The translations under genes and the position numbers were made by a program. Below are positions 63,268 through 64,000 of a stretch of DNA of 64,000 bases, one piece after another. The DNA lies in contig CANLUL010000001.1 in assembly GCA_947494305.1 (NCBI GenBank), positions 992,001 through 1,056,000 of the forward strand, in the 5' to 3' direction. This DNA is from an uncultured Sphingomonadaceae bacterium. Its GTDB lineage: Bacteria; Pseudomonadota; Alphaproteobacteria; Sphingomonadales; Sphingomonadaceae. Each line of letters starts with the position of its first letter. Within the stretch, counting starts at the first letter, position 1. A model generated the notes under the pieces. The model searched no databases and was not told the DNA's origin. It saw nothing but the letters and a program-made list of their open reading frames with translations.

Positions 63268-63698
63268 AACTAGGGCGTATGAACCATATTGGGGTAGCGA
63301 CACCTGACCTTGATGCCTCGATTGCATTTTATCGCGATGTTATGGGCGCAACAGACATTACAGAACCTTTTGTTCTGGAATCGCAAAAAGTCCGCGTCTG
63401 CTTCGTAAATACGCCAGGCCAGGACGGCTCGGAAGGCACGCAGGTCGAGTTGCTGCAACCTACAGAAGCCGATAGCGCTGTCGGAAAATGGCTGGAAAAG
63501 AATCCATTAGGCGGACAACATCATATGTGCTTTGAAGTTCCGGACATTCATGCTGCAAAACAGGAATTTGAGGCGATGGGCAAACGCGTCCTCGGCGAAC
63601 CTCGCATTGGCGCACATGGAACGCTTATCTTTTTTGTGCATCCCAAGGATATGGGCGGGATGCTAACCGAAATTATGGAAACACCAAAGGATCACTAA
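63264..63698 (+). CDS. mce: Methylmalonyl-CoA epimerase
   Basis: 144 residues of the glyoxalase/VOC fold. NHIGVATPDLDASIAFYRDV at the start gives the first metal His. QVELLQP holds the glutamate, HHMCFEVPDI the second His and MLTEIMET the last glutamate. It converts (S)- to (R)-methylmalonyl-CoA between propionyl-CoA carboxylase (pccB, 1.8 kb upstream) and methylmalonyl-CoA mutase. Coupled by a TAATG overlap to the next gene. Confidence 0.93.
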   Translation: MKLGRMNHIGVATPDLDASIAFYRDVMGATDITEPFVLESQKVRVCFVNTPGQDGSEGTQVELLQPTEADSAVGKWLEKNPLGGQHHMCFEVPDIHAAKQEFEAMGKRVLGEPRIGAHGTLIFFVHPKDMGGMLTEIMETPKDH

Positions 63699-64000
63699 TG
63701 ACCTATGAAACAATCAAACTCGACATTGCAGACAATGTCGCGACCATCACGCTGAACAGGCCTGAACGGCTGAATGCCATGCCGCCGCAAATGGCGGAAG
63801 AAATCGGGGATGCTTTGGATCAGATCGGCGATGCGCGCTGTGTCTTGATCACAGGCGAAGGACGGGCCTTTTGCTCGGGAGCAGATTTAGCCGCTCGCGG
63901 AGAAGGTGCTTCGATTACCGGTGGGCAGGGCGCCCATCGCGGTTTAACCCGGTCGTACAATCCGCTGATGATGAAACTGGCAAGGCTGCCAATACCGGTG
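63698..64000 (+). CDS. Enoyl-CoA hydratase/isomerase family protein (cut by window edge)
   Basis: 101 residues visible, running off the right edge. ATITLNRPERLNAM near residues 15-28 and VLITGEGRAFCSGADLAARG near 49-68 are typical crotonase motifs, with the oxyanion-hole Gly of CSGADL. It may act in beta-oxidation or in the propionyl-CoA pathway. Its ATG overlaps the epimerase stop by one base, so they share a transcript. Confidence 0.9.
   Translation, partial: MTYETIKLDIADNVATITLNRPERLNAMPPQMAEEIGDALDQIGDARCVLITGEGRAFCSGADLAARGEGASITGGQGAHRGLTRSYNPLMMKLARLPIPV

Noticed and set aside
1-64000. tRNA, rRNA, CRISPR arrays, prophage or classical insertion sequences
   Set aside because: All gaps between genes are short and were read through. 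No cloverleaf, regularly spaced repeats, transposase or phage genes were found.

Overview
The window is a contiguous chromosomal segment of a free-living alphaproteobacterium, most likely a marine-type sphingomonad (Sphingomonadales, in the Sphingorhabdus/Parasphingorhabdus/Sphingopyxis range). This assignment is inference. It rests on the protein style, the ffh-rpsP-rimM-trmD-rplS order, the lepB-rnc-era block, an alphaproteobacterial psp locus, and moderate G+C in most genes. About 90% of the window is coding. I found no rRNA, tRNA, CRISPR array, prophage or classical insertion sequence, and no gene-free gap longer than about 300 bases.

Layout. 1-3.8 kb: a phage-shock (psp) operon on the minus strand behind a clear sigma-54 promoter, with the divergent activator pspF. 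The operon has a tiny ORF at its head and three extra PspB-like membrane/coiled-coil genes at its tail. 3.9-12 kb: membrane acyltransferase, a urate-oxidase-N-type membrane protein, Fe-superoxide dismutase, then yciB-ftsY-mtaB-dapF and a GGDEF/EAL protein, all on minus except the acyltransferase and sodB. 12.2-17.4 kb: ffh, rpsP, rimM, a small membrane gene, trmD, rplS and asd on plus, a translation/secretion block. 17.5-25.2 kb: mixed metabolism and stress genes (EamA transporter, HCCA-isomerase-like, alpha/beta hydrolase, M2 peptidase, aldo/keto reductase, peroxiredoxin, YqgE). 25.3-29.3 kb: ahcY, a lytic transglycosylase and a degenerate uracil-DNA-glycosylase-like protein. 29.4-39.2 kb: a long plus-strand run (ETF-QO, TPR protein, ispE, N-formylglutamate amidohydrolase, ilvD, lipoprotein, NAD(P)HX repair enzyme, RNA m5U methyltransferase), most joined by 4-base overlaps. 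39.2-45 kb, minus: nitrilase, two MAPEG proteins, then a three-gene polyamine operon for the carboxyspermidine route. 45-49.3 kb: threonine/serine dehydratase, an ATP-dependent DNA ligase with its exonuclease partner, and murI. 49.5-56.3 kb: plsY-dprA, topA, and era-rnc-lepB. 56.4-64 kb: pgi, gor, a secreted protein, and a propionyl-CoA group (pccB, methylmalonyl-CoA epimerase, the start of an enoyl-CoA hydratase) interrupted by an accessory insert.

The most unusual part is 61.5-63.0 kb. A complete GIY-YIG nuclease gene lies exactly between two near-identical compound palindromes, its stop codon flush against one of them. The unit is bordered by two diverged copies (27 of 36 bases) of the start of the following DUF808 gene, and that gene is visibly richer in G+C than its surroundings. 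This looks like a compact mobile repeat unit, or the footprint of a gene replacement that carried one. The second most notable region is the enlarged psp operon, where five membrane proteins share one short C-terminal coiled-coil motif.

Functional links. asd supplies aspartate semialdehyde, used by dapF's pathway and, if the polyamine assignment is right, also by the carboxyspermidine dehydrogenase. ffh, ftsY and lepB together cover signal-peptide recognition, docking and cleavage. sodB, peroxiredoxin and gor form a scattered oxidative-stress set. pccB and the epimerase convert propionyl-CoA toward succinyl-CoA.
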